The notes under the pieces were generated by a model, which was not told the DNA's origin, made no database searches, and saw nothing but the letters and a program-made list of their open reading frames with translations. Of a stretch of DNA of 64,000 bases, positions 51,601-57,600 are shown one piece after another. A program made the position numbers and the translations under genes. Numbering within the stretch: position 1 is the stretch's first letter; the number at the start of each line of letters is the position of its first letter. This stretch comes from Owenia fusiformis (Eukaryota > Annelida > Polychaeta > Sabellida > Oweniidae): positions 35,426,867 through 35,490,866 of the forward strand of contig CAIIXF020000008.1 of assembly GCA_903813345.2 (NCBI GenBank), read 5' to 3'.

Positions 51601-54600
51601 AATTTTCGTAAGTTGGTCTTATGAAGGACTGTCTGATTGTTGTAACCATCTCATCCATATAAAGCACTTATTGTCTGTATGGCCCATATTGCAAATCCTC
51701 GTAGTGAACCACCAGGTGGACTTGAATGGAAACTAAATGACTCCATATCTTTCCAGTGGGTATTGACTGATATTCTCATACAAGAGATTGGTGATATAGC
51801 AACACCAGGAGATGAATCAGAAAACTCCAGAAGATGTACCCTATGAAATCCAGAATTAAAAAGATGAGATTTATACTTAAGGCAGATTAGATCTACACAT
51901 TCTAATTCTGTTACTACTCACCCCTGCCCAAATGTAAAAACTATAATACTTACACAGATGTATTTACCAGAAATGCTTGACATAAATTATAATAACAGCA
52001 GTTCAGAATAACTATGAATGTATCTCAAAAGTCAAGTTCAATTTTGTATTTATACAAAGAACCAATCATCTACTATTGTTAGGGTGACACTCCTTTTGAT
52101 CATTTATAAATATGTAATTGTATGGTGTTTGACAAATCCTGTAAATTGTAATATCCCATATATTGAGATGAATATGAAGAAGACCCAGACGATGTGCCCC
52201 ATGAAGTCCAGAACTATGCAGATGAGATTTATACTTAAGGCTGATTACCTCTACCCCCTCCCTATTCTGTTACTACTCTCCCCCATCCTCCCCCAGGCAA
52301 GAACTATTACAATTAGATGTGCATTACTAACCAGAAATGCTTGAAATTAAGTATAATCAAAGAAGTTATAATGTAAATGTATCTCAAAAGTCAACTTAGA
52401 CTCTGTATTTATAGAGAATGAATCTATGATAAGGGCGACGCCCACTTTTGATCACTTGAGTAATTCTATGGTCTTTATACTTACCAATCATGCAGAATTA
52501 TAATATCCTATATACTCAGATGAATGTGAAGAAGACCCAGAAGATGTACCCCATGAAATCCAGAACTATGTAGATGAGATTTATACTTAAGGGTGATTAG
52601 CTTTGCCCTTTTCCAATTCTGTTACACCCCCCCCTCCCCATCTACCCCCTCCCCAATGCAATAAGTATAATACTTACATGTACATTATTTACCAAAAATG
52701 CTTCATATTTAGTATAACCAAAGAACATCATTATAAATGTATCTCAAAAGTCAAGTAAAACTCTGTATTTTTAGAGAATGGCAATCATCTACTATGATAA
52801 GGGCGACGCCCACTTTTGATCACTTATGTAATTGTATGGTCTTTGACACTCCCCAGTTATGTTAATTGCAATATCCTTTATATTTAAATAAATGTTTGAA
52901 CTGCCCTGGTAATTTTGAAAATGCTAAAATGTTCTGATATCTGTTGATTTGAAAAATAATCCACATTCTATATTATGTACAGGTACAGGTTTTACCAAAA
53001 TTAAGGATTTTCTGAGCAAAAATTGTGGTTTCCATGGCAACCACGAGTGACAGACCATTGAAACTTTGCATACTACCTTAAAATGATCTCATCAACTCTC
53101 CATAAAATTATTATGATGATTGAAGACCAACTGAATGAATTATTCAATGATGATAATGTACCCCCTGTAATTTTCCTTTTTAGGGCCAAAAACCCAATTT
53201 TGACAACTTTCGCCCCGGATACGGCGCATCAGACAAAAATTTTCTGAAGTATCACATAAAAATACATAAGAAACAAGTAATTTCAATTTGTTCAGAAGCA
53301 GGTACATTTTTCGGTGCTACCTCACTAACTAATAGGCAGAATTAATGGAAATCAAAAATTAAACATGGAAAATTGTCCCCAAAAACAACAGGCAATTTTG
53401 TGAAAACAACTACTGAATTTCAAACAGTCTGCATTTAAGTTTTTGATGGTAGTCTTAACCTTTAGCAGACCACCGGCGGCCGCGTCCGCCCATTCAAAAC
53501 TACCCCCAGAATCCACCGGCGGATCTGGACGACACAAATCTAACTTTTGAAAACTTTACTTTTTCCCGCCGTTCTTATGATCCAATTAGATTGCCCGATT
53601 TATTCAGTCCTTAGTAGGTGACTTCCTGTTGACCTAGAAATGGCGATGTTTCGAAAAATATTTCTCAATTCAACAATTCAACAGTGTTTAAGTCGTTTTT
53701 AGTGAACAAATCGTACAAAATGACGGCCAAATACGATCACAACGAAAATGTGGAGGAAATGGATTGCGATTTCGAGCTCTTTAGGCTCTTGGAAGCCGAT
53801 AATGGTCATCGAAAATAGAAACTAGAATATTTTCTGAACTGAAAAGAAGAACATTCGATCTCTGCAAATTCAGTTTTGGATTCTGACCAGACGTTGAATC
53901 TCCCGAGGGGCGAAACGGCGGATTCTGGAGGAGTATTCATGGTATATTCAAGCCCAGTCGTGTTTATGTACGAAAAAAATTCATGAGAACATTTTTCTCA
54001 TGAGCCACGCTAGTGTATCTTCCCTTTGTGAAAATTTTATCCAGATTCATTCAGTAGTTATTGAGATATTAATTATTTAGTCCAGGCATATCATTTTTGA
54101 AAAATAAGTCAGATGCGTGGGATATATTTGCTGAAATAAGTCGGAGTGCAGAAGGTTAAAGATGTAAAGATGAAAGAGGAAAAGTGTGGTAGGTCAAAGG
54201 AGGAGAGCTGCAACACTTTGCGGGTAGATGTGAGGATGGCACAGAATGAACGAGGATATGTACCCAATTATGAAACAATAATATTCACCTTCAAAATTAA
54301 AATAAATATCTCTTACCAGTAATGTAAAGTACTAGAAAGGGTTTATCTTAACAAGATTGTGTAACTGAACTGATGTGTAAAAATACATAAATAGAACTTG
54401 TACACTAAATACAGGGTGTTCAAAAAAACGCAACCCAAGGAAATCGCTATATCTTGGAAAATACTCATCAAATTATGTTCATATTTTCAGGAAAGAAAGG
54501 ACTGTGTATGTATAGCCCCTGTTGTAAGTTAGTTGTAAAACATGATGTCTTGGACACTTGCTCAAAAGACAATTGTACTAGCAAAATACGAAAAACGCGA

Positions 54601-57600
54601 ATGGAAAATCACTATATCTTGGAAAATACTAATTCAATTTATATGTTAATTTTTTCAGGAAAAGAAAGAAGAGACTGTGTATGTATAGCTCCTGTTGTCA
54701 GTAAGTTGTAAAACATGATGCCTTGGACACCTGCTCAAATGACAGTTGTTCTAGGAAAACATGAAAACGCAGTCTGAGGTGACAGCCACAGCAATAAAAC
54801 CAAATTAACTTTCTAACCATGGTGTTTTGGCACTTCAGATTTTGCACAAATTATCCTCATTCAATGTGTGGTGAATTTGTGGAGTTTCATCAAAATCACT
54901 CCAGGGACTTTACAGTCATGGTCAAAATGCCTTCTTAAGTCTCCCTGAACCAGGGCATTTGACTGCGATTTGAAAGCATTTCAACCATGACTGTAAAGTC
55001 CCTGAAGTGATTTTGATTTCACTCTACAGATTTACCATACAGTGAATGAAGATGATTTGTGCCAAATTTGAAGAGCCAAAACACTATCGTTAGAAAGTTA
55101 TTTAATTTTTTTGAGGTTGCAGTCACCCCTGACTGCGTTTTTCATATTTTCCTAGTACAACTGTCTTTTGAGCAGGTGTCCAAGGCATCATGTTTTACAA
55201 ATAACCATTTACAGGAGCTATACATACACAGTCTCTTCTTTAGTTCCTGAAAATATGAACATAATTGAACCAGTATTTTTCAAGATATAGCTATTTCTTT
55301 GGGTTGCATTTTTTTGAACACCCTGTAGCCATCAAATGTCAGAAATAAAAAAAATTCCACAAAATGTATAAAAAGATATTTCCAGTATTGATTCAAGACT
55401 AATAAAACAGCTACAGTTAAATCCACAGTACTTCGGTTAAAGGTTGTGTACTTCAATTTATTAAAGGTTGTATACTTTAATTAAAACTGTATACTTAAGT
55501 TAAAGGTTGTGTCCTTCAATTTAAGATTGTATGCTTCAGTTACAGGTTGTATACTTCAATTTAAGACTGTATACTTGAGTTAAAGGTTTTGTACTTCAAT
55601 TTATTAAAGGTTGTACACTTCAATTAAGACTGTATACTTAAGCTAAAGGTTGTCCACTTCAATTTAAGATTGTATACTTTAGTCACAGGCTGTATACTTC
55701 AATTTAAGATTGTATACTTCAGTTTAAGGTTGTATACTTCAGTTCAAGGTTGTGTACTTCAATTAATTAGGTTGTATACTTCAATCCGATGTTGTGTGAT
55801 TCAGTTAAAGATTGTATACTTTGGTTAAAGGTTGTAAACTTCAACTATAGGCTATGTACTTCAATGAAAGGTTGTGTACTCCAGTTCAATGTTGTGTAAT
55901 TAAAAGTTGTGTACTTAAGTTCAGTGTTGTATATTTCAATTTAAGGTAATGTACTTCAGTTAAAGGTTGTATACTTTAAATGAAACTTGTATACTGTTAA
56001 TTTTGCTGAAAGTTAGCTATAGTATTTTGATTTTTTTGATTTGCCCCTAATATTGTTTTCATGGAGCCTTTTTAATATGCCCTTGTTCACCAAAAAATTT
56101 GCAAGGAAAACTATGATTATACAGAATATTTATGAAAACTCAAACATAAAATCTCACCACAGCCATTATCAATGATTCAATGTCATAGATCAAGCAAGAT
56201 GTGTCAGAGTGTCCCTATAGATCTAAAACATTTACGAAAAGTTCCAATATGTCAGTATAAAGCAATGCCACAGAAAAAGTATAATTACATAACATAAATA
56301 AATGGGAGGATAACCTCTTTTGGGAGCTGTGCACTGTTGGAATCACACAGTGATGTGTTTGTTATTTATGCTGACTGCGATGACAGAATCGGTGTTGTTA
56401 AAATAATTGAAGAAAGGCTCTGTGGAATACACGAAAGATTTCATAATGCAAATCTCTTCAATCTTGGTTTAAAATTAATTCAAGCCATTTTGACTCCTTT
56501 TTGACTTTTACTGCACTTTTCATTTGTTGATTTTAGAACTACAGTATTCACTTTGGTTCTTTGGCACATACTGGTTATCCATTTTGGGACAATCAGTATC
56601 AAAACAGAACTGACATTAGAAAAATTATTTGGCCCCTACAGCTTTCAGTCAATCATACACTTTGAAGTTGAACATACAGATGTACATCAAGGTATAGCTG
56701 GTTATGATCACATCTTTCTGATTATTAATGAGCAATGTCTGGAGTAAAAAAAACTGAAAGAAGGCTGTCAGCTCTAACAATGACATCAAGGAGGGAGAGC
56801 CACTAAATCCATATCCATTAGGACTGATTCTTTTGACAGGTTGCACGAATTATATAACGAGGAAAGCCTAAATTATATAATAAACAATAGACCCTTATTA
56901 GCTGACCTTAATTTAAAAGTCATTAATGGTCATGTAGTAAAACCTTTAAAATGAAACACCTCTATGTGGAACAAACTGGCCTTAAGACCCCAATAAGTGG
57001 GCCTTTTTGACACTACTGGGTCTTCTAAGGCCTTATGTTTTAATTTAATGCCAAATTTTGAAGAAAATGAGCCTCAAAATTTGGGCCCACTTTTTGGTTT
57101 TAAGGGCCCATAATTATTTCATCAGACTTGAAATTTGGGCACCCCCTTGTTGGTTCCCAGAGCCGCCCCTGGATCATCTCTCCATAAGCAGAACTCTTCA
57201 AATTCGTTACCAATAAACTAAATGTAAATGAACCTCTATAAGTGAAACACCTTCTATTTTGACATATCAAATGTATTTTACTGATACAGTGTCTAATATA
57301 CATATGTAGTTCAACTCACGTCAGCCATCCTTAGAACATTTGTTAACAAAATAATGATTCAGTATATGTTCCAAGTTCTTATCTGGCTAATATACAATTA
57401 TCCTTTTGGCAAGTTGGCAAAGTTGCAGGTAAGAATGTGCTACATTGAATATAAACATCATATATAAATGCTACTTATTAACTAGAGAGATCAGTTCCAC
57501 TTATAGGGTGTTTTATTTCATAGGTTTTATTTGGAACATGACCATTAAAACATATGAGAGATCCGACAGGTGGCGAATAAAATATTTTTCATGCAAACAA

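Larger units (their letters stand above)
46921..53330. mobile_element. 6.4-kb palindromic TIR element, broken
   Basis: Inverted termini AG(G/T)TAGTGAGGTAGCACC at both ends. Arms are about 1.2-1.5 kb and 85-95 percent alike by eye, each with a conserved outer block (CCATGGAAACCACAATGTTT etc.) and three about 300-360-bp subrepeats containing GATCAAAAGTGGGCGTCGCC. The centre holds degraded coding fragments on the minus strand (50,530-51,380) and a nested satellite-bearing element (48,106-50,252). Family unknown to me; target duplication not resolved. Coding potential is clearly broken. Confidence 0.88.
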
